DNA of 64,000 nucleotides, from NCBI GenBank assembly GCA_013115135.1, contig JABANP010000023.1, positions 62,001 through 126,000 on the forward strand, written 5' to 3'. Made by a program: the position numbers and the translations under genes. A model generated the notes under the pieces. It saw only the letters and a list, made by a program, of their open reading frames with translations, was not told the DNA's origin and made no database searches. This DNA is from Perkinsus olseni (taxonomy: Eukaryota; Perkinsozoa; Perkinsida; Perkinsidae). Positions within the stretch are counted from its first letter, which is position 1; every line of letters begins with the position of its first letter. Positions 10,460 to 22,613 of the stretch are shown one piece after another.

Positions 10460-13400
10460 ATGGGAAGGAAGGACGATCGAAGGAGCCGTAGTAAGAGCCA
10501 CGAGAATAAGTGGAAGCCTCCGAGGGAAGATTCGACCAGTGACGACGAAGAGGAGAATCAGGAGCCCGGGTAGGCACGTCGAACGTCCTCGTCGAACTAG
10601 TTGGGCGTGCTGGTCAGATTCTTGGGCAGCCTCACAGCGGAGGAACGTTTAGAGTTGGAGAAAAAGAAGGTATGACTTGGCATACTGTAGAGTGGGTGGG
10701 AGGTGATCGTTCTCAGGACGAAGCAGGGAAGAAGCAATACGCTAAGGCGTATATAGAGAAGGAAAAGCGAGACCAATGGGAGCAGAATCGTAGTATGGGT
10801 TGCGATGAGTCATTTCCTTGCTGCTTTGCCCATTGTCATTTTATCGTCGTTCTCAGAGAAATGGCAGGAGCGACGGAACCACAGGGCTGTTGTTGTGGCT
10901 AGTGCCAAGGAGGAACGCGTGATGAAGAAAAATTACGCGATATACACTGGCGAGGAAGGAGAGGAAAATTACGTGGAGGGTAGTAGCTTTGGGTTGCTCC
11001 GGTCGGAGTGGTATCTGCCACGTGGCTCAGGAGAGGAGGCTGGGTGGTACTACTGTCGTCTTTGTAAGAAGAAATCTGCCACTTTCGAGATGCTGGAAAT
11101 TCATATCGGGTCAAAGGTATTAACAGGTACTCTGTCTCCCTTGCCATCACCCTTTGCGTTGATGTTAGGACCACGCGAAGCGAATGAACGCTCCTGAGTG
11201 GTATGTTGACGATGTGTTACCTAAGGGTGGCGAATCGGTAGGGCTTCCCTGGTGGTGCTCACGAGTTACGATTGGAGTGGTGTTCAGTCCACTTCTGAAG
11301 GCAGTGCGGCAGCGGCAGGAGACGGTGACTTATACGCCACCGCCGCTGCTCGAGGGAAGGAGGGTGAAGTGGCCAGCGATGGTAGCAAGATTCTCGCGAG
11401 AGGCGACGTGTCTTACGGATGGCCACAGTAGGCTTGTCTGTTCTGTCTGTCCTATCGTACTGCCATCCGGCTCAGGTACTTGTGTGTTTGCGAGAACGGT
11501 TGGTGGTGCGAGCTCTGCGACTCTGCGATGTGAGGAGTTCTCCGGGGCTTCGACTGCCTGCCTCTCCTGAGTCCTGACTCAGGACTCCTGAGTTTTGAGA
11601 GAAGCTCTCCCAGGATCGTCTTTCACACGTTAATTTCAATCCTGGGAGCGCTCCTGAGATTTGGGGGTGGTCCATTGAACTCCTCCTCTGTGCGGGTCCT
11701 GTTTCGAGCGGAATTTTGAGCTGCTTCAGGATATGCGCCGAAGCCTCCGTTGAATCTCATTTACAAGGCCAGAAACATCAGAAGGCTTGCGATGGAAATA
11801 AGCTGCCTCGGTACTGCGGCTCGCCTTTACTCAACCACAACGTTATCCTTGCCTCAGCTACCGCCAAGGGGGAGGAGCGGAGCAGGCCAAGATCGCCTTC
11901 GATGTGGATGGCCATCTCGGCACGAAGAAGGTGGAACATCATCGGGGCTCAGCGAGGGTCTCATTTGCTCTCATTCTCAGGCTAGTTGGCCACCGTACAT
12001 CGATGTTGTGGACATGGACGGGTACAAGTGGTGGAAGTGTACTGCGGGCCATTCTTGGGGGATGAACGCGATGACGTTGGGCTCAGGTGGCCTCTGCGGG
12101 ACTACTCTTTGGAGCGACGATTATGTTGACGACCATCTAACCAGTAAACGACATCAGAAGAATCTTGTTAATAGCGTTGGATTCACCAAGGTGGGCTTTC
12201 TATTAGTCCATGCTGATGATCATCACTTCTTTTTCAGGGGGAGGGCATCATCAGGGGCCTCCAGCCGCTAGGTTCCCGGCTCCAGGCATACCTCGAAACC
12301 TCATGCAGGTGAAGAGCAAAGTACCATTACCTCCTGGAGGTCCTCGGCCAGGTAGCTCTCTGTTGTTATCATCATCATCGTGTTTCGAAGTCTTTCTTTT
12401 CGTAGCGCCGATGGTTGCCGTGCCACCGGGAGGCCCAGCCTACATGGCAGCGGCGATGGCACCGGCTGGTGTCCCCGGCTCGTGCTGGGGCCGTCCTCAA
12501 CCCATGGGACACCAGCCAGTGGCATCACCCGAGCCTCCGATGAGACAGGACATGCTGCCTTCGACGGACGAAGAGAACATGGAGAGGGTGGAGGAGAAAC
12601 TCCTCGAAAAGTGACCAGTCGAACACGGTGACTGTGACATTGCTCGGTGTATCTTCGCAGATTCAAATATGTCACTGATGGTGAGTTGGTTTGCCAGCTC
12701 TGTTGCAGAGACCTCAGCCACGTATGGCCGAGTGCGATATCTTTACAACGGGACAGCAGTTTGAAGTCCGTCGCAGCTGATCTTGCCCTCGCCATGGGAT
12801 TGTCCTCAGAAACATCGGCAGTCGAAGGCGCATCAACAGCATGTGTTGGCCCTCACCGAAGCTCACCTGGACTACTATCAGCTCTTCTGTCACTCATCGG
12901 CCAATCGCACTATCTATGCGTAAGGGGTGCCATCGAGTAGATGACCTTCTCCCACCGTGTGCTCAGGATGAACCACAGAACGGGCGAGCTCGTCCTCGAC
13001 CCGTACCTCATGAGAGAACCGCGGAAGTTGGCAGAGGCAAGCGCCAGACGAACGCTGGCCTGCTGCGGACTCTCTCATTTGTTCAGATGCCGAAGGCACT
13101 TAGCCTGATCCATGGCAACCCCGAGCTTCCCGACGGGATGCTCATTTGCAAAACCGTGCCAAGATCGTAAGGGTGGACGGGCTGGCTGGATGATAAATTT
13201 CCAACGCCGATACCCCGCAGGTTTAAGGGTTTCGACTACTATGAGAAGGATCCTAATGGCAAGGCTGAGTTCGACAAGTGGAGGGTAAGGGGGCTGGTGC
13301 CGGCGGGTTCGGAGGGATGATGGCCTTGCGTGTTTCAGAGGAACAAGGAAAAGCGAATGCCTTGGTTGCAGAAGATTGAACTGAGAAGACAGAACGGCGA

Positions 13401-13959
13401 GATGGTATGAATGTTTTCAACTCTTACTGGTAGAGAAAGTTGAAGACGATAGAATCATAAGTTCACCATCTGTCTTTTTCCTCACACCCGATACGTCACT
13501 TTTACTGCCTCCGAGGCTTTTGTTGTCAATTGGGCTTCGGCCAGCAGCCATTCTGACTGATGTGGATTGCACCACCGCAGTGTTCTCATGTCGAACAATG
13601 ACGACGGGCCCTCGGACTATACTGCACCACCACCAAGGCGCAAGCCGAGGTTTTCCCCAGCTGAGCCGCCACCGCTACGGCGACCGGCTCTACCTCGTAA
13701 AGGCGTTGCATTGGTGAGTTTGTCTTGTTCACTACGTGGCGTCTGGCCTCGGCTTCAGGCCTTCTTTCTTTTCATCATCGGAGTCGTCTTTCTTCTCACT
13801 GGCCTGAGGGTTTTCTGGCAGATCAGCACCTTGGAGGCGATTCCCTTCACGACTCTTGGTAGGACGCGACGCCAACCTCATTTGGAAGTAGCTACTCGTT
13901 CAGGTGCTATCTGCTTCATACCGGGTGCCTACCACGTCTATCTGATATACCACGCGTAG
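10460..13959 (+). CDS. multi-zinc-finger protein of the U1/matrin C2H2 type
   Basis: Translation from ATG 10460 gives an Arg/Ser/Asp-rich start (MGRKDDRRSRSKSHENKWK). An acidic-basic helical stretch follows (LTAEERLELEKKK, YAKAYIEKEKRDQWEQNR). At least four C2H2 fingers of the RNA-binding U1 type can be seen, each split by an intron. They are WYYCRLC...EIHIGSKDHAKRM (11040-11190), WWCELCDSAM...VESHLQGQKHQK (11500-11790), YKWWKC...YVDDHLTSKRHQKNL (12020-12160) and LVCQLCCRDLSH...RQSKAHQQHVL (12680-12860). A Pro/Gly-rich linker lies at 12230-12600. The end is charged (KRMPWLQKIELRRQNGEM, then a Pro/Arg-rich exon to about 13700). The repeated architecture suggests double-stranded RNA or spliceosome binding, by analogy only. 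The region from about 13000 might be a second gene, and the stop at 13959 is tentative. Confidence 0.55.
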
Positions 13960-15548
13960 GTTGCCGGGGCCTTTGCCGATGCACGCGCGGTTTTAATTAC
14001 ACTGCCTCTAGTGAATTTCGAGAACGCTCCCAGGAGAGGATTCTACAGTCCCCAAAATAAATTTGGAATATCATGTTTTTCTCGCCGCTAGCTCCAACTG
14101 GGACGAGTAGCGAAACGAAATGTATAGGGATACCTACTACTAGGGTAGCCTACTGAGTATAACCTACTGTACGTGTGAAGACGATCCCGGAAGCGTTCTT
14201 GGAACTCAGCAGAGGCAGTCTGTTGAACACTTGGAGTGCCGTCGGTTAAGGTACATGCAGACGCCTGGTTTTGACTACACTCTGCTCGATCATTTGAAGT
14301 CAGGCTGATTATCGCTATATGACTGTCTCCTGTCTCATGGCCGGATTGGGTCTGCAGGGGAAGGGGGCTTGGGAGCATCATAGTTTTTCCCGTGAAATGC
14401 TACCGCTACAACAGCATCAAATTTCGAGCGTGCGGCAACCGGCAAGCTTAGCGGCACCATGCCAGGCCTACTATCACCATCAACCAGGTGTCTACTATTG
14501 TTCATCTCCACGCCTCGGTGGCGCCACGCAGGTCGTCGGCACAAACATGTGAGCGCTTGCATCTTCTGCTTTCCTTTATACGATCGCTCCGCCCTTCTCA
14601 GGGTACATCGCGCGTCCATTCCGCAGGGCCGAACCCAGACGGCGGTTAATATGCCCTCGCGAAGGGCAACAGTATGCTTTTACACTCAGGTACACGACTA
14701 CCGTCAGCCCCCTCTGACAGCTCGGGTGCGGCCTCTCCAAGTGCCTGTTCAGCAAGAGCACCACATGCTCACCTATCGAGGGTGGGGGCAAGATGTCCCG
14801 TCCTTCAGCAGTCAGTGTTGCCTCAGGCCGCCGTCCCACTCGACGCTGCGTCAGTCCTGCCCTCCGATAATGCCAATCCCCTCCACCGGGCAACAGCCTC
14901 CCACGATAAGTCGTATTCCGCCCTGCTGCTCAGTGGTTTCCTGATCACCATGGTCTAGGTCTGGAACGACAGGAAACTGCGGCTTGAGAGGTGCCCGTCA
15001 ACAGCCCCTCTCAAAGGTGCTCTTCCTGTGGGTCATCAGCATCTTCTGTATTGCATCTCATGTAGGAGGCTATCGATCGAACTCTTCCAGTGCGTCTACT
15101 CGTCCACCAACCGTGCGGACTGAGAGAGTAAGTAAGCATCCGGTTGTATGTACAGGGATGCGTGGCGTGAAGGCCGTAATTTGAAACTATCGTTGGCGTG
15201 GAGTTTTGGGAACCTTATTGATAGTCGTGTTGGCAAAATCATACGATACGAAATGGGTGAGGCCCTCGAGGTGATTGCTGGTAACGGCTGGTCTAAAACG
15301 GACTTCGGAATTTGGATTGGCACCATCGGCAACCCCCCAAACCCAGAGTCTCAGCCGCAGCTGCTCAATAGTCTCGAATTACATCCTCCAGGTTGCACCA
15401 GCACCCTGCATGAGTTTGTAGCGATGGTGTCAGGTGCGTGTTCCGCCCCTGTCAAGGGAAAAGATGCCGGATCATCGTAGCGCCGCCTACTTGTCCCCAC
15501 CGGCACCGGTAGTAGTACTGCTGCGCAAAGGTCACACAGTATGAGCCT
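13960..15548. other. region with uncertain exons upstream of the kinase
   Basis: Plus-strand open stretches at about 14337-14550 (Gln/Pro/Tyr-rich, followed by a GT donor), 14620-14958 and 15148-15477 could be 5' exons of the kinase gene or a separate small gene. No family was recognised. Acceptor-like AGs precede 14628 and donor-like GTs follow 14550, but the frame cannot be fixed. 13960-14330 shows nothing. Confidence 0.25.
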
Positions 15549-17295
15549 GTGTACTCAGTATCCTGTCTTTACCGTCCGACAACCAGCAGTGATGAGGCGT
15601 ACAGTGAGTGTAGCGGGCGTCGGCTCGAACGTGGTGAGAGGGGACAAGTTCCGGCCAGGTTAATCCGCTCTTCCTCTGAGGAAGTTCCTCAGGTACACTA
15701 TTCCAGCCCTCTACCTCTAGGCAGGAGGGATGATAGTGGAGCCAATGGACGGCCTTCGAGAGAGCAATATCCTCGCCAACAGCCTCCACCTCCGAGTCAT
15801 GGCGAGCGGGCACGGTGCCCTGTTTCTGGAGTACTCCCACCTCGGACGCAATCTATGGCTCACGCGCGGTCGGCTACCTCCCTGGTTGCCGCCCCTGTGA
15901 CCCGACTGAGCTCCATGGACCGAGTGAGACGACAAGCACGTATTACGCAACCCACTCCACGGGAAGCTGGTGATCTCTGGCTGTGTCATATCTCTCATAC
16001 CACATCTTTCGCAGTTAACCTGGAGTCTTCTCTGCACGAGTCAAGCCAAAAGATAGCACCAACTGAGCTTGCGTTCGAGCAGGAGTTGGGTGCTGGTGAG
16101 TTTGGCCAAGTTTTCCGAGGCTCTTATAAAGGGAGAGAAGTCGCCATCAAAAGACTGTACTACGATGGTAACGAGCATGTGCTGAGGGTTGGTACCCGAG
16201 TGCGACAGCTGCAGCCTCGTGGATGGCCTCAGCGAGGCATGGCGAGCAGATCGTGAAGGACCTCGTGAGGGAAGTGGAGAGCTTCCGGCATCTCGATCAC
16301 CCGGGATTGGTACGCTCTTATAGGACCTATGTTCCCTAGCCGATTCACGGTGGCAGGTGAGGTTCCTTGGGGCCTGCCTTGAGTTGCCGCATCTTTGCCT
16401 TGTAACGGAGTACATGCCCGGAGGCAATCTCCACCAGGTAGGGCTCTGAGGTATAGGGCTGGGTGTTCATCCTTGTGGTAGTTGCTTCATGTGAGGAAGG
16501 TTCGACTGAGCCGGGGACAGCGGCTCAGGATGGCGATACAGCTGACTGACGCCGTGGTAAGGGTCATGGCTTTCGACTACATCCCTCCACAATTTCTTAG
16601 CGTATCCTGTTTCTTCGAAAGCCATGCAAGTATGGTATGCTGAATATAGGTGCAAGTATGCAAGTGTTGTAGCATGAAGATAGACATAGTATGCATGCTC
16701 GCGCTTCAGGCGTACCTTCATGCACAGAACCCAGTGATAGTCCATAGAGACCTCAAGACCATGAATGTGGTTGTAAGAGGGGTTTACTGAAGGCAGCTCC
16801 TGGGCACTCTGGTCGCAGTTGGATCGCGAGATGAATGCCAAGCTCTGTGACTTTGGCCTCACCGAGCCGATGGAGTTCACTCACATAACGCGGAAGAGCA
16901 ACGGTGGCTCACCGAGGTACATGGCCCCGGAGCTTTTTGACGAACGCTTACGGGTAGTGCTTCCCAGTGTGAATTACCGCCTCACGGCTGCCGCAGATAA
17001 CAGAGCGAGTGGACATCTGGTCGTTGGGTTGCATCCTCATTGAGGTTTTCGGGGGCCCTCAGCCGTACGAGGGTTGTGAGTCATTAAAAGAACTCTTGAA
17101 GATGATGCTTCTTGAGCGGAGAATCCCTTATGTACCCCCGTCGATCCATGGGGAGGTGAGGACCTCCGCTTCCGATGGTATAGACGGTGAGAAGGTCAGG
17201 TTCAGCGGCTGATTAAGGGATGCCTCATCTTCCACGCGGCGAAGCGTCCGAGGGCACAGACGTTGAACGAACGTTTCAGGCAGTTACCCGGGTAA
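15549..17295 (+). CDS. protein kinase, tyrosine-kinase-like (TKL) group
   Basis: The catalytic motifs appear in order across short introns. They are the glycine loop LGAGEFGQVFRGSYKG and the catalytic lysine VAIKRL (16085-16160), the helix-C exon EQIVKDLVREVESFRHLDHPG, and hinge LVTEYMPGGNLH. Then come HRDLKTMNVV (about 16740), DFG in KLCDFGLTEP (about 16850) and SPRYMAPELF. VDIWSLGCILIEVFGG (about 17010) and the final lobe exon ending RPRAQTLNERFRQLPG with a stop at 17293-17295 complete the domain. All key residues (K, HRD, DFG, APE) are present, so it should be active. About 160 residues rich in Ser, Pro and Arg precede the domain. MYSVS at 15549 is only a possible start. The intron at about 16555-16710 is longer than its neighbours. 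The substrate is unknown. Confidence 0.88.
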
Positions 17296-19064
17296 TGTTT
17301 CTTAGCATGGACACATTGGAAGTAGAAAGAATGGCGTTGAGTTGCCTGATGGCGTCAAGATCTCCCTCCAGGGCCTTTTCTGATTTGACTATGGCTGACA
17401 ACCCTACCTGCGTGGCTTGCCCCTTCTCTGCCTCTACTTTGGTACACAACTGGTATGAGGAGCGTCTGGCTAACGAAGAGGCTCCTCAACCAGGAATTGG
17501 AGACAAACTTCTCAGAAAAGTAGGGAGAGCAATCGGGCTGGCTGAGTAGCACAACTCAGAGCTGATCGTTGCTAGCAAACCGGCTTTGAGCCTGACTAAA
17601 GTGGCCAAGGCGCTGACGCACACCCGGCAATTAATTCTCGCGACTAGGGTGCGGTCTGCTTTCAGTCGGAAAGTGGGATATCGAGTGTCGTCCACGATCG
17701 TCTGCATGTTGTCACGAGAATAGGCCGCGTGAAGCAGCGGGACACTTCCGGTAAGTATCTGGGAGTCCACACTGAGGGGACGCTGCTGGAACAGGTACGC
17801 TGCTCCTGGATCCGAGATGGCGTCTCTTTCACTTCGGAGCAAGCTGACAGCTTCCGCCCTGCGCCTCCCAACGAAGGGACCAAGGCCGTGGAAGCCCCTT
17901 TGATCAACGACGAGACCATACTGGAGCTACTGTGGGCAGCATCGCTCCGCTAGGATTGGTTGATTGTTTTCTCAGTCACAACGAGAGGCGGCAAGTACCC
18001 GAAGACGGTGTTGTTCCGCGGTTCAAGCCTGTCGATCAGCACGGCTATCGTTCATGGGACACAACATCTGGAGGTAGGCAGGCGTTTGTTGCCACTTCCG
18101 CGAATGCTTGTGTGTTAGTCGCCTACTCTCCACCGGAAGGAACGAGCATCTCTGAGGCTAGTAATAGGAGTGGATGAGGAATCATCATGAGTTAGTGCAT
18201 TTAGACGCCCGCGGCCCCTCCGAGTCCGACCGTCCTGCCGGAGTGTCGGTCCAAGATGAAGCCAGGGCGCCGCATGGTCTGAAAGTCGGTTGTTTGACGG
18301 GGGAGAGGTATGAGACGCCGCATCAACGGCCTGCTCATACTCAGGACGGCAGGTACATCCCTATCGACCTCGCTGATGGCGATGTCAGTGCCGCCTGCCT
18401 GTCGACGGCAGTTCAGAGTACGAACCGGGGGCTAGTCTCGTCATCTCCCTACTAGTATCCTTTAGGGACATGGCTGCCAGGGCCGGACCCGGGGCTCACC
18501 TTTGTGGATCAATACGGAGGTCCTCTGAGGGGATGCCGTACCGAAAGGGCAGCTGGTAGCCTTCCCTTCAGGCAAACGAGATTCCACTCCCAAAGTGGAT
18601 AACGAGCTGTCCCTGCCCCTTGGCGAAGGCAGTATGGAGAAGGTCAGCGCGGAGCTGGCAGCGAGGGGTAGGCAGCTGACTTGACCAGCACCCTCAGTCG
18701 TTGTGTCAGGAGACAAGCTGTACAGGAAAACCACCCTCATTACCAAAGGGAGAGATCAACGACCCGGCATTAGTAAGCCCCTTCCTAAACACCAGTACCC
18801 CAACCCGACCCACCAGGCACATACCGAGATTTCTAGCGGTTTCCTCTTAACCTTACACGACCGCCACAGCTGCACCGATGCTTCCGCGCGCTTCATGGGC
18901 TGTTGTTCTGTGACTGTGATGTGCATGAAGGAAACGTTGAGTTTAATCTAGTAGAATCGGGTCCTGGTCTTTGGGCGCGCGCTAAATCAACGTTAATAGC
19001 GCTCGCCCTGACTGGTTGACGGGCCGACCCGGTGCCACTAGTCGTGGGTATAGGTTTTTTCAAG
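17296..19064. other. unassigned region with open frames on both strands
   Basis: After the kinase stop there are plausible plus-strand coding stretches at 17365-17549 (ends LLRKVGRAIGLAE), 17560-17724 and 17729-17953, and a competing minus-strand frame at 17486-17842. A kinase C-terminal extension or a small unknown gene is possible. 18180-19060 holds only short frames with no recognisable motif and includes the EMC3 promoter. Confidence 0.25.
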
Positions 19065-20304
19065 ATGACGACGCCTATCCTCCTGGACCCGTTGATTCGG
19101 GACTTCGTCCTCATCCCCATCGTGGTGGTGGTGATCATGAGCAACATCATTCGGATGAATCTGATGCAGATATTGGGTAATAGAGGGGCAGGTGTGGCAT
19201 AGCTGTGGAAGACGGGGAGGCTTGGTACGTGATGCTAACTACCACTACTGATGATGATAAGGAGAGGTGTCGTCAATTTACGTGGTTGCGATGGTGGAGG
19301 GAGACGGGCGACGGTGGTGGTGGGTGGTGATGGACTAGTCGTGGTTCAGGACGGGCGACACCCAAGGCGGATCCGGATGAAGTAAAGAAACAAAAGCTGT
19401 TTACTCGTGCGAAGTTATTGAAGGCCAACGGACACTTTCTGACGGATAAGGCGTTCCAGGCCAAGAAAGCGCTGTACCTCAAGAAGGACCAGGGCCTGTT
19501 GTGGCAGGTGGTGCTGCTGCTGCTGTTGGTGGATGTCCCCTCGAGGACTAGTGATGGCGTGCTAGGTCCCTCCCCAGAAGAACGCCATGGACGCCATGAT
19601 GCAAGCCCAGTCTGACCCGAGTATGGCCACTGGGATGATGAAGAATCAGTTCATGTTCCTGGGTAATCCTGCCGGCGTTCTGGTGCCTGCCACAGTCTCG
19701 GTGAATAGGTATTCACGGTACACTGGGTTACTGGGTGTCCCATCTCTTCAGTGGCTTCCTCGTTGCCAAGACCCCTTCCCACTCACCTTTAAGGTCGGAT
19801 ATCTTCTGGGTGGGGTCTCGCGTTATTTTGGACTTCAGGTTAAGTCTATGCTGCAGCGAGGGGTTGGATGTACCGGCCTTGGATACGTCGTATGTCTCCT
19901 CACTCTCTCTTTACTTCTTCGTCTCGATGAGTAGTCAGGGAATCATGCAGCTCTATCAGCAGCTGAGGTGAATTTTATGCTACTCTACTGACTGTAACCG
20001 ATAAAGATGCGACTGTAGGTCATCTGGTGACGATGCAGCTATGGCCGCGGCCGCTGATACGTCCGGAGAGGACATGATGATGATGGGAGGGATGATGGCT
20101 CCGCCTCCCCCGCCAATGCCGATGGGCGGCGGAGGAGATGTTAAGAAGGCGTTTGAGACTGAGCGCGAGAACTTGGAAATTGTGCAGCACAAGTAGGAGC
20201 TTAGCTGGCAGAGGCGGTCGACAAGGCCGGTTGGACGATCTCAGGTTCGCTCTGGAGGACGCTGAGGACAGACTGCTTGACAAGTGGCTTGGCTCTGATG
20301 AGTA
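19065..20304 (+). CDS. EMC3: ER membrane protein complex subunit 3
   Basis: EMC3 is the YidC/Oxa1-superfamily subunit of the ER insertase that places tail-anchored and polytopic proteins. Exon 1 from ATG 19065 gives MTTPILLDPLIRDFVLIPIV with the first membrane helix. Further exons match the family: KLFTRAKLLKANGHFLTDKAF (19390-19460), DPSMATGMMKNQFMF (about 19610), FSGFLVAKTP and LDVPALDTSYVSSLSLYF. A Met/Pro/Gly-rich acidic loop (20050-20140), KAFETERENLEIVQHK and the final exon RLDDLRFALEDAEDRLLDKW complete it, with the stop at 20302-20304. Introns are short GT-AG. Between 19772 and 19863 the conserved membrane-helix linker is out of frame: one C appears missing in the run at 19772-19775 and one G extra at 19860-19863. 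The spliced frame nevertheless stays open. Confidence 0.93.
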
Positions 20305-20450
20305 AATATTGAGGACTTTGCTTAGTCATCATCCACTAAGCCGCCCCGTTTCGAAACAGTGAATTTTCCAGTGCCGGTGGTTGTGAGTTGATGAAGAGGA
20401 TACACGAGGTTGTTAGGGCTGTTGATTTGTAGTAGTATTAGGTCGTTGTA

Positions 20451-21618
20451 ATGAGCAATTACCCGGGGTCCTCTTCTTGGGGTAATGCACCTCCGCCTCC
20501 CTCATCGTCCTCCGACGGCCAGGGCCCAGCTGGTGGCTCCATGGATCACCACCAACCGCCACCGGCGCCGGCGGGAGCAGGGGGATACAGCGGAGCTCCG
20601 GACAGCTTCGACGAGGCTCGTGATGGGGGCCTGGGTTGGGGCTCTGGGGATCGGAGTGCCATGTACAACATGAGCGCTGGATGGGGTAGGGCTTTGGCTT
20701 CACTTTGGAAGTTGGTGAATTTGTGGTAGGTCGGCCCAAGCACAAGCAGGAGGTCCGCGAGGGAGATTGGTAATAACGAGGATGCTTGTGGGAGGCCACT
20801 ATCGGTTGTGCTAGGTTCTGCAATACTTGTGGTGACCACCAGTTTGCTCGTAACGAGTACTGTCGCAGCTGTGGAGCGCCTAAGGGGGCACCGCCACCGG
20901 ATCCGGCGACACTGGAGGCTGAATACATGGCAGCTGCTGCAGCATATCAGATGATGAGCGCCTACGGCATGCCAGGTAGGAAGATAATTTCTCTCCAACA
21001 TCGTGATGTGTTAGTCTCCGTTCGCTCCTCAGCCTACGATCCTTATAGCTCTGGAGGAGACCCTGCAGGAGGGATGCCGATGTAAGTCGGAGCTGCTGAT
21101 TGCCAGCCTTGAGGTGGTTATCTTCGATTGTGTTTCAGGTGGCCTGCTTGGGGAGGGTAATACCGGGGATTGGGATTTGCCGAAAATGTGGTATGGACTC
21201 TATTTTCGTAGTATTGTAGTAGTTGGAATAGTAGAATGTAAGAGTAGTAGTAGGTAGTTGAATTATCGGTGTGTAGATGGGGAGGTTGGCCTGGGTACTA
21301 CGGCAAGGGTAAAGGTGGTGGTGGACAAGTTAGAAGGCCGGGTAAGCAACGGGAAGAGTGCTTGTTGGTAGTGTTGTCCCTGCTTCAGGTGACTGGGATT
21401 GTCCCAATTGTGGCGATATGAACTTCGCCTCCAGGCAAGTTTGCCGGAAGTGTGGTACTCCCCACAGCTTCGCTGCCTCGGCCGGGCCTGAAGGCGCCGC
21501 TGCTGGTCCGTCTACGGGGGCCTCCTCACTGGAGTCTACTGCTGCTCTTCCTGACTACTCTGGAGCACAGGAGTCTCGCCCTAGATCACGGAGCCGCAGT
21601 CGGGACAGGCGCTTCTGA
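20451..21618 (+). CDS. RanBP2-type zinc-finger protein with RS-like tail
   Basis: Two RanBP2-type (C4) zinc fingers are seen. The first is WFCNTCGDHQFARNEYCRSC, where the Trp codon is split by a 44-base intron at about 20777. The second is DWDCPNCGDMNFASRQVCRKC at about 21390. The N-terminus from ATG 20451 is rich in Ser, Pro and Gly. An Ala/Met-rich segment follows finger one, and the C-terminus ends in alternating Arg/Ser before the stop at 21618. This layout resembles ZRANB2 and plant RanBP2-finger proteins that bind single-stranded RNA and influence splicing; a similar role is inferred. The gene starts 147 bases after EMC3 on the same strand. One or two Gly/Met-rich exons between 21070 and 21330 are uncertain. 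Confidence 0.88.
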
Positions 21619-22613
21619 ACCGTAACATACAACGTCTATGCAACGAAGCTGCATGCAGGCTCGCCGGCTGCTAGCCGACGAGCGGCGGTTCTCGGATATT
21701 CATCATAATATAAAATAATAATACGGGATGGCTACTGCCGTATGTATTTATAGTAAATGACGCTCACGCTTCCACGATTGTCGTTGCTTCCACTACTGTT
21801 GACATCATCGACTTTGTTGCTGCTATTGGTGGTAGTGGCGACTCTTGTGGTGGTTGCAACTCCGTTGCCACCCTGTTCAACAGCAGCAACATTATCCTCC
21901 CTCTTCCTCTCCGAGAAGTTCGTTAAGTCCGTAACTGTTCATTTATACTGGTTAGTCCAATTGTATGTAAACGGCGAAGATTGTTCGAGTTTACTCGGGG
22001 AACGTAAGAGTTCTTGTTGAGTTACCCAAGTCAATAGCCTTAGGACAGCTGTATCGTTAACACTACATGGGACGCCCCGGATGCGGTACTCATGATGTCC
22101 ACCGATGAATGCCGATGTTCACAGGAAATATAGTTTATGAGCTTAACACCGTGCATGCCTCTCCTTCCCCTTGACTTCTCCTCTCGCACACCGCTCGTTA
22201 AGTGTCGCAAAACCCGTTGAAGTTGAGGAGAAACCCTAGCCCACTGAGCAGCTGATCAGCTCGCCATAAAGTATTGAAAACACGACAAGACTGATCGACT
22301 GTTGTTGAAACATCGGAATCTATTCACAAAGATGAGCCGCATACACTGAACGCCGCGACCGCACAAGCCCAGTACAGGCAGAGTTCCCCTTATAGAGTTC
22401 CCAAGGAAAGCCTCTCCTATGACCGAGGAGTAGCAAGAATAACGATAACTTCTGTACACACAAAAAACTTACATCAACTTATAGTGGACAATTACGTTCC
22501 GTGTAACGACTATAACAATACGGTTCACTCTCGAAGCATGAGCTGCTTGTCGTTCAACGACAAAAAAAATTAACACGGCTTCGGCCCACAGCGAGGGTGG
22601 TGCAGCAGTGCCT
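21619..22613. other. intergenic between convergent genes
   Basis: 3' flanks of the zinc-finger gene (plus) and the nucleoside transporter (minus). An AT-rich stretch at 21700-21760 follows the stop of the first gene. No gene was recognised; a frame at 21757-22020 is low complexity. Confidence 0.45.

Noticed and set aside
11565..11650. Inverted repeats around CCTGACTCAGG and CTCCCAGGAT
   Set aside because: Arms of 9-10 bp and one large loop; too weak to list with the near-loopless palindromes.
14319..14944. Two overlapping frames considered as a separate Gln/Pro-rich gene
   Set aside because: The frames compete and no splice combination is clearly better; kept only as an uncertain region.
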